A stretch of DNA of 33,548 nt, from NCBI GenBank assembly GCA_002385735.1, contig DGEB01000035.1, positions 1-33,548 of the forward strand, written 5' to 3'. Below the pieces are notes generated by a model that was not told the origin of the DNA, made no database searches, and saw only the letters and a program-made list of their open reading frames with translations. This stretch comes from Peptococcaceae bacterium UBA3937. Lineage in GTDB: Bacteria > Bacillota > Peptococcia > DRI-13 > DTU073. Shown piece by piece: positions 1 through 7,579 of the stretch. The stretch's first letter is position 1, and each line of letters starts with the position of its first letter. A program made the translations under genes and the position numbers.

Positions 1-12
1 TTTGCGGTACAT
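1..12 (-). CDS. Start of a gene running off the left edge
   Basis: On the minus strand a GGAGGAG ribosome binding site (about 22 to 16) stands three bases before an ATG at 12-10, which opens M-Y-R-K before the window ends. Only four codons are visible, so the product cannot be named. It would be divergent from the membrane/HD gene that starts at 295. Confidence 0.4.
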
Positions 13-81
13 TTTCTCCTCCAAGTGCAAGATTTTAAGGGGTTTTATCTCTATTCCCTTACACCTATATTCGCAAAAAGT

Positions 82-222
82 ACCGTCAAACCCTTGCTAT
101 TACTAAGATATTCTCGTTTATTAGCAAGCCCTAAATAAGGGACGGTTGCTCAATTAGCGATAAGAGAAGGAACGAAAGACGTAGCTACAGTAATGAAACG
201 AATTACCGTAAGTTACGTCTTT
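82..222. repeat. Two long imperfect hairpins in the leader region
   Basis: Two nested inverted repeats lie side by side. The first pairs ACCGTC (82-87) with GACGGT (141-146) and CTTGCTA (93-99) with TAGCAAG (122-128). The second pairs AAAGACGTA (175-183) with TACGTCTTT (214-222) and GTAAT (190-194) with ATTAC (202-206), with a few more pairs between. Neither is followed by a T-run, so they do not look like plain terminators. They could be the remains of a small non-coding mobile element, or a structured leader. No reading frame of interest was seen in 13-294. Confidence 0.4.
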
Positions 223-294
223 GTTATGATGAGCATTCTCAATGTGATTTTTTTCAGGTCATTACGGGTTATTACGGTGGGATAATGAAAGCGA

Positions 295-1440
295 GTGATT
301 GAATTGAACAGGTATATTATCGCTTTTTTCCTTTTCGGTTTTTTGGGCTGGGTCTGGGAAAGCATCTATTGCACCATCCGGGAACGAAAATGGGCCAACC
401 GGGGCTTCCTTTATGGCCCGATTTGTCCGATTTACGGCTTTGGAACGCTGATAGGTCTTTGCATCTATGACCTGGTTAAAGCCGGTTACCTCCAGAAGAT
501 GGAATGGGGGATGATCTTTTTCATTGGTTGTGTGATCAGCATGGTTTTGGAATATCCTACCTCATGGGCGCTGGAAAAACTGTTCAAGGCAAGATGGTGG
601 GATTATAGCGATTTTCCGCTAAATATCAACGGAAGAACGAGCGTCCCTACGTCCGTTGCTTTCGGTTTTGCCGCTATCCTCGTAATGGAATTCCTGATTC
701 CTCCGGTCGATCGAGGACTTAGCTTTTTATCCGAACCGGTCCTAAATATTCTGGCTCTTATCCTCATTTCCATCGTGTCGGTTGATGTCACCTTAACCAT
801 ATCGTCCCTGACCAATTTCCGGAATTACGTTGCTTTCCTGGATGAAGAATTCCAGAATCATATGACCAATATTGTGGATCAAATTTACGAAAACCAAAAG
901 GCCTTTTACAATAAAGCCATTCAACGGATTGCGGTTTTTAAACTAACCGGACGCAAAAACCGGATTGCAAAGCGGCTTCGGGAAAAGCAGTTTCTCGAAT
1001 TGCTTAAAGAGTATTATCAATCCGATGTGGTAAAACAAATGGATCAGTATATCCAGCATGGCAAAACCACCACCCTGGAGCACTGTGAAAATGTGGCCTG
1101 GATCAGTTACCTGATTAATGAAAAATTGCACCTTAACGCGGACGAAAAAGAGCTCATCGAAGCGGCCATGCTGCACGATTTGTATCTCTATGACTGGCAT
1201 GATGATGATCCATCCCACAAAAACCATGGTTTTACTCATTCCGAGATTGCTTGTACCAACGCCGAAAAACATTTTGGGATTTCAGAAAAAGAGCAGGAAG
1301 CGATCCGGAGTCACATGTGGCCGTTGAATATTACCAAAATACCAAAGAGCAAAGAGGCTCTGATCATCTGTTTAGCGGATAAGTATTGTGCTTTGATTGA
1401 GACTATTCGGTTAAATAAACGCTTAGGATTAAGAAAGTGA
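295..1440 (+). CDS. CmpB-type membrane protein fused to an HD domain
   Basis: 381 residues. Residues about 1-180 are hydrophobic with several membrane spans, and the opening (FLFGFLGWVWESIY, then RGFLYGPICPIYG) matches the 'putative ABC-transporter type IV' family (PF06541, CmpB). A charged linker (about 180-260) leads to an HD-type phosphohydrolase-like domain: His263 (HCENV), the HD pair at 294-295 (MLHDLY) and a late Asp at 362 (ADKYCA). Known: HD domains hydrolyse phosphoesters, often of nucleotides. Inferred: a membrane-tethered HD enzyme; the substrate is unknown. The start is GTG 295, four bases before the stop of a tiny ATG 284 ORF; TTG 304 is an alternative and no strong ribosome site is seen. 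A terminator follows at 1519. Confidence 0.8.
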   Translation: MIELNRYIIAFFLFGFLGWVWESIYCTIRERKWANRGFLYGPICPIYGFGTLIGLCIYDLVKAGYLQKMEWGMIFFIGCVISMVLEYPTSWALEKLFKARWWDYSDFPLNINGRTSVPTSVAFGFAAILVMEFLIPPVDRGLSFLSEPVLNILALILISIVSVDVTLTISSLTNFRNYVAFLDEEFQNHMTNIVDQIYENQKAFYNKAIQRIAVFKLTGRKNRIAKRLREKQFLELLKEYYQSDVVKQMDQYIQHGKTTTLEHCENVAWISYLINEKLHLNADEKELIEAAMLHDLYLYDWHDDDPSHKNHGFTHSEIACTNAEKHFGISEKEQEAIRSHMWPLNITKIPKSKEALIICLADKYCALIETIRLNKRLGLRK

Positions 1441-1518
1441 AATAGCAATGAAGGGGAGCGGTTTTCTTCCAAAGGAAAGCGAAAGCACTGGCCGAATAGT
1501 GAAACGCTAGAGGTATTG

Positions 1519-1546
1519 GACCGGGATGCCCCGGTCATTTTCTTTT
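1519..1546 (+). terminator. Rho-independent terminator
   Basis: The stem GACCGGG (1519-1525) pairs perfectly with CCCGGTC (1530-1536) around a four-base loop and is followed by ATTTTCTTTT. It closes the CmpB/HD gene. Nothing else was recognised between 1547 and the promoter at 1695. Confidence 0.8.
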
Positions 1547-1694
1547 ATGGTGATTAGGTTGTCATACAGGCAAATTAGGCTATTTTAATAGGTGATATTA
1601 ATTTAGCCCAAATAGTCATATTTAATCAAGTCAAAGTATGTTGCACTTTTTATGGCACACCGTTGGTTTGGGGTGGGTCGCGAACCAAGATCTA

Positions 1695-1735
1695 TTGACA
1701 AAAATACCATAACTGTATATACTGTATATATACAG
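1695..1735 (+). promoter_or_regulatory. Promoter and palindromic operator of the GntR-ABC operon
   Basis: A consensus -35 TTGACA (1695-1700) and a -10 TATACT (1718-1723) are 17 bases apart. A perfect 14-base palindrome, CTGTATATATACAG (1722-1735), overlaps the end of the -10, and a half-site CTGTATAT (1713-1720) lies just upstream. The placement fits repression by the GntR protein encoded 46 bases downstream. The regulator-site pairing is inferred. Confidence 0.75.
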
Positions 1736-1780
1736 AATGACACCTATACACAGTTTGTTGGGGAGGGGTAGAAACTATAA

Positions 1781-2155
1781 ATGAATATTATCATTTCTAA
1801 TTCCTCGCAGGAGCCGATTTATGAACAGATTGTCAAGCAGATTAAAAATATCATTATCAGGGGAGAACTCGCCGAGAATGAGATGCTTCCTTCCATACGG
1901 AGCCTGGCCAGGGATCTGCAGATAAGCGTCATTACCACGAAGAAGGCATATGAGGAATTAGAAAAAGACGGCTATATAGTAACAGTACAAGGCAAGGGTT
2001 CTTTTGTCGCAGCCCAGAACAAAGAACTGCTCAAAGAAATGCGCCTGAAAATTGTTGAAGAAAAACTGGCCGAAGCGGTTGATGCGGGCAGGTCTATTGA
2101 GTTGTCTCTCGAGGAAATGCAAAAAATGTTAACAATACTTTATGAGGAGGAATAG
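1781..2155 (+). CDS. GntR-family regulator, YtrA subfamily
   Basis: 124 residues. The N-terminal winged helix-turn-helix (about 10-75) carries PIYEQIVKQIKNIIIRGEL and the recognition region PSIRSLARDLQISVITTKKAYEEL. The C-terminal part is only about 45 residues, as in the YtrA subfamily, whose members usually repress an adjacent ABC transporter and themselves. The TAG stop is one base from the ATG of the ABC ATPase, so translation is probably coupled. A GGGGAGGGG site precedes ATG 1781 at slightly long spacing. The palindrome at 1722-1735 is the likely operator. No effector can be named; in Bacillus, YtrA-type systems respond to cell-envelope antibiotics. Confidence 0.9.
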   Translation: MNIIISNSSQEPIYEQIVKQIKNIIIRGELAENEMLPSIRSLARDLQISVITTKKAYEELEKDGYIVTVQGKGSFVAAQNKELLKEMRLKIVEEKLAEAVDAGRSIELSLEEMQKMLTILYEEE

Positions 2156-2156
2156 T

Positions 2157-3023
2157 ATGGCACCTGTTTTAGAAGTACGGGATTTAAAAAAGAGCTTTAA
2201 GGATTTTGCGATAAATAATATTAGTTTTACTTTGGAAAAAGGATATATTATGGGTTTTATTGGCCCCAACGGGGCAGGAAAAAGTACAACCATCAAGCTT
2301 ATTTTGAATTTGCTTAAAAAAAATGATGGGGAAATTAAAATATTTGGACTGGATAATATCAAGTATGAAAAAGAGGTAAAGAATAGAATCGGGTTTGTGT
2401 TTGATGAAAATTATTTTTATGAAGAACTAACTGTGATGGAAATGAAAAGACTGATCGCCTCATTCTATAAAAACTGGGATGATCGTGTTTTCAATAAATA
2501 CATTAAGGAATTCTCATTACCTCCTAAGGCTAAGATAAAAGAACTATCCAAAGGAATGAAAATGAAGTTTTCCATCGCTATTGCCTTATCCCATGATGCG
2601 GAATTATTAATAATGGATGAACCGACTTCCGGGCTTGACCCCATCATACGCAGCGAATTGCTGGATATACTGACTTTTCTTATCCAGGATGAGAATAAAA
2701 GTGTATTTTTCTCAACCCATATTACCTCCGACCTTGATAAGATCGCGGATTATATAACATTCATCAACCATGGAAGTATTGTGTTTTCCTGCGCCAAAGA
2801 TGATATCGTTGAAAAGCACGGATTGGTCAAAGGACCAAAGGAAATACTTAATGCCGATGTACGGAAGCATTTTATCGGAATAAAGGAAACCCCGTATGGA
2901 TTTGAGGGGCTGGCCGGAGACAGGCAGCAGGTAAAAAGGATCTTAGGAGACAAGGCCATTATTGATAAACCTTCTCTTGATGATATAATGCTCTATTATG
3001 CAAAGGAGGTACAAAATGTTTAA
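2157..3023 (+). CDS. ABC transporter ATP-binding protein
   Basis: 288 residues from ATG 2157, which has GAGGAGG 6-8 bases upstream; an upstream in-frame ATG at 2142 lies inside the GntR gene and is less likely. Walker A GPNGAGKST is near residue 37, the signature ELSKGMKMK is near 130, Walker B LLIMDEPTSGLDP follows, and the H-loop is in FFSTH. The signature (LSKGM instead of LSGGQ) is typical of ABC-2 type exporters of the YtrB/BcrA-like class. It energises the permease encoded next, whose ATG lies inside the end of this gene (8-base overlap). Confidence 0.93.
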   Translation: MAPVLEVRDLKKSFKDFAINNISFTLEKGYIMGFIGPNGAGKSTTIKLILNLLKKNDGEIKIFGLDNIKYEKEVKNRIGFVFDENYFYEELTVMEMKRLIASFYKNWDDRVFNKYIKEFSLPPKAKIKELSKGMKMKFSIAIALSHDAELLIMDEPTSGLDPIIRSELLDILTFLIQDENKSVFFSTHITSDLDKIADYITFINHGSIVFSCAKDDIVEKHGLVKGPKEILNADVRKHFIGIKETPYGFEGLAGDRQQVKRILGDKAIIDKPSLDDIMLYYAKEVQNV

Positions 3024-3675
3024 TCTGATTTTAAAAGATATACTGATCCAAAAAAGAAATTTACTTTTTGGGGTGTTCTATATATTGATCATGATCTTTG
3101 CTTTGCAACAGGCTGGGAGTGCTATGTTTGCAGCGAGTGTAATGGTGTTTTCATATATTATGGTTCAGTCGGCCTGTGCTTTTGATGAAAAAAACAAAGC
3201 AGATGTTCTTTTAAACAGTCTGCCGTTAAGCAGAAGTACCATAGTAACTGCGAGATATATTTCGACATTTGTTTTTGCGGCAATTTCGATGGGATATTAT
3301 CTTTTGTTTTTAGGCATCGTAAAAGTATTTGAGCTGCCGATTAAAGTATATATCGTATCCCTGGAAGGCATTATGGGAGCGTTATTTGCTTTGGTTCTTG
3401 TAACCGGAATCTTTTTTCCCGTGTATTTTAAATTAGGATATATAAAATCGAAGTCAATAAATTTTGTTTTGTTTTTTGGGATTTTTTTTGGAGGAACGAT
3501 ACTTTTGCAAGAATTGATGAGTGATAAAGACAACGCCTCTATTCAAGCAATCCAGCAGTTTTTGAGCAAACAATCCGATATCCTGATAGCAGTTGAAATA
3601 TTTGCTGTAATGATTTTGCTGCTAGTGATTTCATACCTCTTTTCTTTGCATAATTACAAAAAACGGGAGTTCTAA
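3016..3675 (+). CDS. ABC-2 type transporter permease
   Basis: 219 residues, start ATG 3016 with AAAGGAGG (3002-3009) at ideal spacing; it overlaps the ATPase gene by 8 bases. The sequence is very hydrophobic with about six membrane spans. The opening (FNLILKDILIQKRNL) and the cytoplasmic segment after span two (CAFDEKNKADVLLNSLPLSRSTIVTARY) are typical of ABC2_membrane_5 permeases. With the ATPase it should form an exporter or a bacitracin/envelope-stress type pump under the GntR regulator. The substrate cannot be read from sequence. No clear terminator was seen downstream. Confidence 0.88.
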   Translation: MFNLILKDILIQKRNLLFGVFYILIMIFALQQAGSAMFAASVMVFSYIMVQSACAFDEKNKADVLLNSLPLSRSTIVTARYISTFVFAAISMGYYLLFLGIVKVFELPIKVYIVSLEGIMGALFALVLVTGIFFPVYFKLGYIKSKSINFVLFFGIFFGGTILLQELMSDKDNASIQAIQQFLSKQSDILIAVEIFAVMILLLVISYLFSLHNYKKREF

Positions 3676-3770
3676 CAGGAACCTTTTGCTTTCACTTCAG
3701 AAATTACGAAGTTAGGCTGTAGGCTGTTTATTAAAAGGTGTAAAGTAAAATAACATAAATATCACGGTAG

Positions 3771-4448
3771 AACTTCTTTCTGCATATGATAACATATGCC
3801 AATATCACACCGGAATTCAAAGATGTAGTTACGCCTAATGTTGACACTGTTTATTGTGCAGCCTTTCTGGAGCTTTCCCAAAAACCTGTGGTGCTTAGTG
3901 TTCCTGATACCGATGATCGGTACTATGAAGTGCAAATGATGGATGCCTATACCAATACCTTTGCCAGCGTAGGGCGCCGCACTACCGGAACCAAAGCCGG
4001 GCAGTTTGCCATCGTGGGGCCGGACTGGAAGGGGGTATTGCCTTCAGGGTTAAAAGCAATTAAATCCCCCACCAACACCGCATGGCTGGTTGGCCGTGTC
4101 CTCTCGAAGGGTTCGCATGACGAAGAAGAAGCAAGAAGAATCCTCAGGCAAATTACGCTGACTGCACTGGGGCACGAGCCCGCATATCGTAAAACCGGCT
4201 AATATGTTGCTTTTGGAAAACAAGGTGGAAGACCTCAGCGCCATGGATTTCTTTAAAACGAGTATAACGATGAGGACGATTCCCTGGACATCTATATTCA
4301 ACACTGTCGGCCGCCGGAAGACCGTATCTCCAACTGGCTGCCGGCGCCGGATGGTGATTTCAATCTGGTGTTAAGAATGTATCAACCCTCGGCGGAAGTA
4401 TTAAACGGCACCTATGAAGTGCCGGGAGTAAAACGGGTCAGCAAATAA
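3771..4448 (+). pseudogene. Broken DUF1254/DUF1214 gene
   Basis: Three pieces of one family can be read in order. 3771-4202 carries the DUF1254 core (DVVTPNVDTVYCAAFLELS, VPDTDDRYYEVQMMDAYTN, then a conserved block ending IVGPDWKG). The similarity starts upstream of the only ATG (3786), in NFFLHM just after an in-frame TAG, so the usual N-terminus is gone. From 4204 a short piece reads MLLLENKVEDLSAMDFFK. After a deletion and a frame change, 4260-4448 reads the DUF1214 C-terminus (SLDIYIQH, ISNWLPAPDGDFNLVLRMY, GTYEVPGVKRV). Intact members have about 400-450 residues; their function is unknown. The 138-residue ORF 3786-4202 could be annotated as a gene but is only a fragment. Confidence 0.8.
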
Positions 4449-4497
4449 ACTTTGATTTGCTAACGCTCTTAATATTCATTAAGATTAGATTTAGGTA

Positions 4498-4593
4498 ATG
4501 CCGGACACCTGCGAAAGATTTGTAGAGTGCCCTGTTTATAGCAAAGAAGTGGGACAAGATGCCTTCGACAAGAGGGTGTTTGAAATTAGATAG
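4498..4593 (+). other. Short Cys-containing ORF, possible gene remnant
   Basis: A 31-codon frame opens at ATG 4498 and includes CERFVECPVYSKEV. The two Cys and this wording resemble the start of small Cys-rich proteins found in Clostridia, but it stops before any further Cys. The ribosome site is weak (TAGGT). It follows the broken DUF1254 gene, so a remnant is more likely than a working gene. The family assignment is uncertain. Confidence 0.25.
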
Positions 4594-4638
4594 CGGTGTA
4601 AGATGATAACAAAGTTATTACTCGAGGAGGAAGGCAAA

Positions 4639-5073
4639 ATGTTTAATCTAAACTATGTTTGGCCAATCGCCCTGGTCGTATTATCGAATGTAGCTTATCA
4701 AATCTGTGCAAAAGCTGTTCCCAATAACATGGCTCCCCTTGCTTCTGTAACGGTAACCTATTTGGTCTCAGCAGCAGTGTCCCTGCTTTTGTTTTTTGTA
4801 TTAAACAATGATACGAATATGATTATAGAGTTGAGTAAAATAAACTGGGCTCCCTTTGTCTTTGGAGTTGTACTGGTCGGTCTGGAGGTCGGATGGATTT
4901 ATGCCTACCGGGCCGGATGGCCAATAAGTACGGCCCAGATTGTGCACAGCTCTTTTCTTGCTGTAGCGTTAATCCTGGTGGGGGTACTGCTCTACAAAGA
5001 AGCACTGACCTGGAATAAACTGGTCGGTATTGTGATCTGTTTGATTGGCCTTGTGTTCATTAATTACAAGTAG
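4639..5073 (+). CDS. Small DMT-superfamily (EamA-like) membrane protein
   Basis: 144 residues from ATG 4639, which has GAGGAGGAAGG at good spacing; an upstream in-frame ATG at 4603 would add a polar, unlikely N-terminus. Five hydrophobic spans are visible, ending in LLYKEALTWNKLVGIVICLIGLVFIN, the typical last-helix pattern of EamA/DMT transporters. It is half the size of a ten-helix EamA protein, so it probably works as a dimer, like small multidrug-resistance-type proteins. The DUF4180 gene follows 20 bases later with its own ribosome site, so the two are probably cotranscribed. The substrate is unknown. Confidence 0.8.
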   Translation: MFNLNYVWPIALVVLSNVAYQICAKAVPNNMAPLASVTVTYLVSAAVSLLLFFVLNNDTNMIIELSKINWAPFVFGVVLVGLEVGWIYAYRAGWPISTAQIVHSSFLAVALILVGVLLYKEALTWNKLVGIVICLIGLVFINYK

Positions 5074-5093
5074 TATTGAAAAGGGAGAATAAC

Positions 5094-5462
5094 ATGGAGT
5101 ACAAAATATTAGGTAAGAAAAACGATATTGCACTGGTTATTACTGATGAGATCGTGCTCAAAGATGCCCAGTCCGCATTGGATTTGATTGCAACCGTACA
5201 ATACGAAACCGATTTTGACAAACTTATCGTATCCAAGTCATGCGTCGCCGATGATTTCTTTGTTTTAAGTACAGGCATTGCCGGTGAAATCTTGCAAAAA
5301 TTTATCAACTATCGTACAAAACTGGCCATTGTCGGAGATTATTCAAAACACACCAGCAAACCGCTGAAAGACTTTATCTATGAAAGCAATAAGGGGAATA
5401 GCATCTTTTTTGTCCCAAGCGTAGAGGATGCCGTGCTTAAGCTGGATAGCGCTGAGCTTTAG
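5094..5462 (+). CDS. DUF4180 domain protein
   Basis: 122 residues from ATG 5094, with AAGGGAG 6-8 bases upstream. The whole protein is one DUF4180-like domain (PF13788), with an ALVITDEIVLKDAQSALDLI start and the motif KSCVADDFFVLSTGIAGEILQKF. The family resembles STAS-like and other small regulatory folds and often sits beside transporters or regulators, but it has no established function. Its TAG stop overlaps the stop codon of the convergent zinc-ribbon gene. Confidence 0.85.
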   Translation: MEYKILGKKNDIALVITDEIVLKDAQSALDLIATVQYETDFDKLIVSKSCVADDFFVLSTGIAGEILQKFINYRTKLAIVGDYSKHTSKPLKDFIYESNKGNSIFFVPSVEDAVLKLDSAEL

Positions 5463-5830
5463 CATTTCTGTCCGCAGTAGGGACAATAATTAAATTCCGG
5501 TTCGACTTTGCGGTGGCAGTGGGGACAGGTTTTGAAAGGCTCGAACTGAACGAGCGGGTGTAAATGTTCCGCCCGGATGTCCGGATTAAAGCCCTTTTCA
5601 TATTGCGCCCCAATGGTGGGGTCAAGTTCAAAAATACTGTCACAGCAGCCGCTTTTGGCATAATATTGGAGATTCCACTTGAAGGTGGGGATAAAGAAAA
5701 GATGGAAATAGGTATACCTTTTATATAGTTCTAAACGGGTCAGGGCGCCACAATTAGGACAAATCGTATTATTGTAGGTGCCGATGGGTTTTTCGGTTTG
5801 ATTGACGCCGAAGATTCCGATGAAAAACAT
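5459..5830 (-). CDS. Zinc-ribbon protein of unknown function
   Basis: 123 residues. A first zinc-ribbon-like site is CPNCG (about residue 24) and a second is formed by CPHCH and CPYCG near the C-terminus, with CC at about 62-63 between them. The middle (RYTYFHLFFIPTFKWN) is hydrophobic and recalls the zinc_ribbon_15 group, in which a ribbon flanks a short membrane-associated segment. The role is unknown; metal binding or protein contact is inferred. It converges on DUF4180 with four shared bases and no terminator between them. Confidence 0.75.
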   Translation of the reverse strand: MFFIGIFGVNQTEKPIGTYNNTICPNCGALTRLELYKRYTYFHLFFIPTFKWNLQYYAKSGCCDSIFELDPTIGAQYEKGFNPDIRAEHLHPLVQFEPFKTCPHCHRKVEPEFNYCPYCGQKC

Positions 5831-5988
5831 GGTTGATGCTCACACTCCTTAAAAACAACAAGAAAGTTAACAGGATCGCTGGTTGAATTATCTTCTCCAA
5901 ATATATTTTGTTTAAAATATAACTTAATAAAATCTGGCTGTAAAGACGAAGCTTGGCGAAAAGAGAAGCTCATGACGATAAGTTCTAA

Positions 5989-6126
5989 ACAAAAAGTACT
6001 CAAAGAGAAGTTCTGCTGGATGTGCTGTCGCCCTTTGCAGGGCATCCGGGGAATATGGCCCTTCCCCGCAAGTATGAAATCGCCGGGACTTTAAACCGGT
6101 TCCGGAACTTGAAAATCAAGAACTAA
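5989..6126 (+). other. Possible gene remnant upstream of the YjbQ gene
   Basis: 5831-6282 holds no intact gene. One frame, open from 5989 to TAA 6124-6126 without a start codon of note, reads like real protein (VLLDVLSPFAGHPGN, then RKYEIAGTLNRFRNLKI). I do not recognise the family. The absence of a ribosome site and the bounded frame suggest the end of a deleted gene. 5831-5988 has only the A/T-rich upstream region of the zinc-ribbon gene. Confidence 0.3.
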
Positions 6127-6282
6127 AAGGGCACGAGCTAAGGCACCGGGCCAGGCGCATGGTCGCCGAAACATAATCCGATGCCTTTTTTGGTCCCATC
6201 AAGTGCAAAAAGCGGTCAACTATGGTATTTTAATGTTGTACATAACCCCAAAACAATTATCCGGAAGGAGGAGGGCCGCCCG

Positions 6283-6675
6283 ATGCGCCATCGAATCCAA
6301 ACCACAAAAACCCAGCAGTTCATTGATATAACCGACCAGGTTGCCGCTGCGGTCAGAAACAGCGAGGTACGGGACGGGATTGCCGTCATCTATGTGCCTC
6401 ACACTACAGCCGGGGTCACCATTAACGAAAATGCCGACCCGGATGTGGTGCGGGACATGCTTTTTGCCCTGGACAAAACCTATCCTGTACGGGGAGAATA
6501 CTTGCATTCGGAAGGGAATTCCCACGCTCATATCAAGGCCTCGCTCATGGGCTCTTCCTGCACGGTGATCATCGAGGAAGGAAGTTTGCTGCTCGGCACC
6601 TGGCAGGGGATTTACTTTTGCGAATTTGACGGGCCAAGAAACAGGGAATATTATGTGAAGATTATTCGTGGCTAA
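6283..6675 (+). CDS. YjbQ/UPF0047-family protein
   Basis: 130 residues from ATG 6283, which has GGAAGGAGGAGG about 10 bases upstream; the frame is open further upstream but without another good site. The family signatures are present: VYVPHTTAGVTINENADPDV and, further on, NSHAHIKASLMGSS, then GTWQGIYFCEFDGPRNRE. UPF0047/YjbQ proteins are small trimeric beta proteins; members are often annotated as secondary thiamine-phosphate synthase on the basis of in vivo suppression, so the true reaction is uncertain. The length matches the family. A ribosome site for an ArsC-like fragment follows 65 bases after the stop. Confidence 0.9.
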   Translation: MRHRIQTTKTQQFIDITDQVAAAVRNSEVRDGIAVIYVPHTTAGVTINENADPDVVRDMLFALDKTYPVRGEYLHSEGNSHAHIKASLMGSSCTVIIEEGSLLLGTWQGIYFCEFDGPRNREYYVKIIRG

Positions 6676-6755
6676 TCTTTTCGTTGGGCAGATTGATACG
6701 CAAGATAGCCCAATCTACAAAGGAAAACTAATGGAAGAAAGAAGGAGGTATATTT

Positions 6756-6866
6756 ATGCTTTTTGTATGTTATCCCCAATGAACCACTTGCCAGAAGACA
6801 AGAAAGTGGCTGGAAGCCAAAGCGAAACAGCAACTTATTTTAAGAAAGGCAGGATCATTGCTGTAG
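6756..6866 (+). pseudogene. N-terminal fragment of an ArsC-like reductase with TGA at the catalytic Cys codon
   Basis: After a strong AGAAGGAGG site (6740-6748) the ATG at 6756 reads MLFVCYPQ, then TGA (6780-6782), then TTCQKTRKWLEAK. This matches the start of ArsC/Spx-family reductases, which read CYPKCxTCQKAxKWL. The TGA falls exactly on the first Cys of the CxxC site. Similarity is lost about 20 codons in, and the frame ends at TAG 6864. A 6-bp stem CCACTT/AAGTGG (6784-6789 with 6804-6809) follows the TGA directly. Either a Cys-to-stop change in a truncated gene, or a selenocysteine codon in one; no selenocysteine machinery is in the window. The truncation favours a dead gene. Confidence 0.6.
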
Positions 6867-7525
6867 GTACTTCAATTGATGAGGAGAAAGTTGTTATTAA
6901 GGATAGAGAGATTACAGGGATTTCGGACCCGGATAGTAATGGTAACGTAACAATTACTGTGGACGGGGATCCCTTTACTACTGAAGTAGGCTATGTCATT
7001 TATCATGTCGGCCAAAAGACAGGTGGCTGTGATGACTTAGGTAATGCCTCCGGCAGTAAAGATGCAGATGATCCTACAGTACCGGTCAGCTATCGGGGAA
7101 TCGAAGACCCGTGGGGCAATGTGTGGGAGTTTGTGGATGGGATGAACATACTCGATGAGGACAGGCGGACTTATATCACCGATGATCCTAAAAACTTTGC
7201 TGATAATGTGTTTGATGGGCAATATAAAGCAATCGGTATACCGTTACCTACCGACGAAGCCTATTGGCGAAATTTTGCCTATTCCGATGATGCGGATTGG
7301 CTTCTGGTGCCTTCCGAAACAGGCGGAGAAGGTACTGGCCCCAATACCTACATTCCTGATTATTTCTATGAAAAGTGGGGCGGGTGGACGGATGAAAAGG
7401 TAGCTCTGGTGGGAGGCACATGGGATGTTGGAGATCTTGCCGGGATGTTCCGTTTATTCTCTTGTAGCTCCTCTTTTGCTTCAGACCGGTTTGTGGGCGC
7501 CCGCCTCCTTCACATTCCTCAATAG
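6767..7525 (+). CDS. C-type-lectin-like phage structural protein, N-terminally truncated
   Basis: 252 residues if begun at ATG 6767; the frame is open from 6668, but its first part overlaps the ArsC-like fragment and is probably not native. From about 6840 the protein reads like the C-terminal part of Bacillota phage tail or adhesin proteins: YVIYHVGQKTGG, then PVSYRGIEDPWGNVWEFVDG, then GGTWDVGDLAG and an ending RFVGARLLHIPQ. This is the formylglycine-enzyme-like C-type lectin fold, also used by targets of diversity-generating retroelements. No reverse transcriptase, template repeat or other phage gene is nearby. It is probably a prophage relic; function unknown. A strong terminator follows. 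Confidence 0.6.
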   Translation: MLSPMNHLPEDKKVAGSQSETATYFKKGRIIAVGTSIDEEKVVIKDREITGISDPDSNGNVTITVDGDPFTTEVGYVIYHVGQKTGGCDDLGNASGSKDADDPTVPVSYRGIEDPWGNVWEFVDGMNILDEDRRTYITDDPKNFADNVFDGQYKAIGIPLPTDEAYWRNFAYSDDADWLLVPSETGGEGTGPNTYIPDYFYEKWGGWTDEKVALVGGTWDVGDLAGMFRLFSCSSSFASDRFVGARLLHIPQ

Positions 7526-7579
7526 GCGGGGACCGGGAATGTTTATCCGCGGTGGAATAAGCCCGGTAGAGTAACCAAT

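Noticed and set aside
6120..6180. Possible TPP or other riboswitch before the YjbQ gene
   Set aside because: Some GC-rich complementarity exists, but none of the conserved TPP-riboswitch cores is present.
6668..6766. N-terminal extension of the phage lectin ORF back to 6668
   Set aside because: It overlaps the end of the YjbQ gene and the ArsC-like fragment, has no ribosome site, and does not read like the phage family.
7430..7525. Variable repeat of a diversity-generating retroelement
   Set aside because: The fold is compatible, but no template repeat or reverse transcriptase is present, so it is kept only as a question in the findings.
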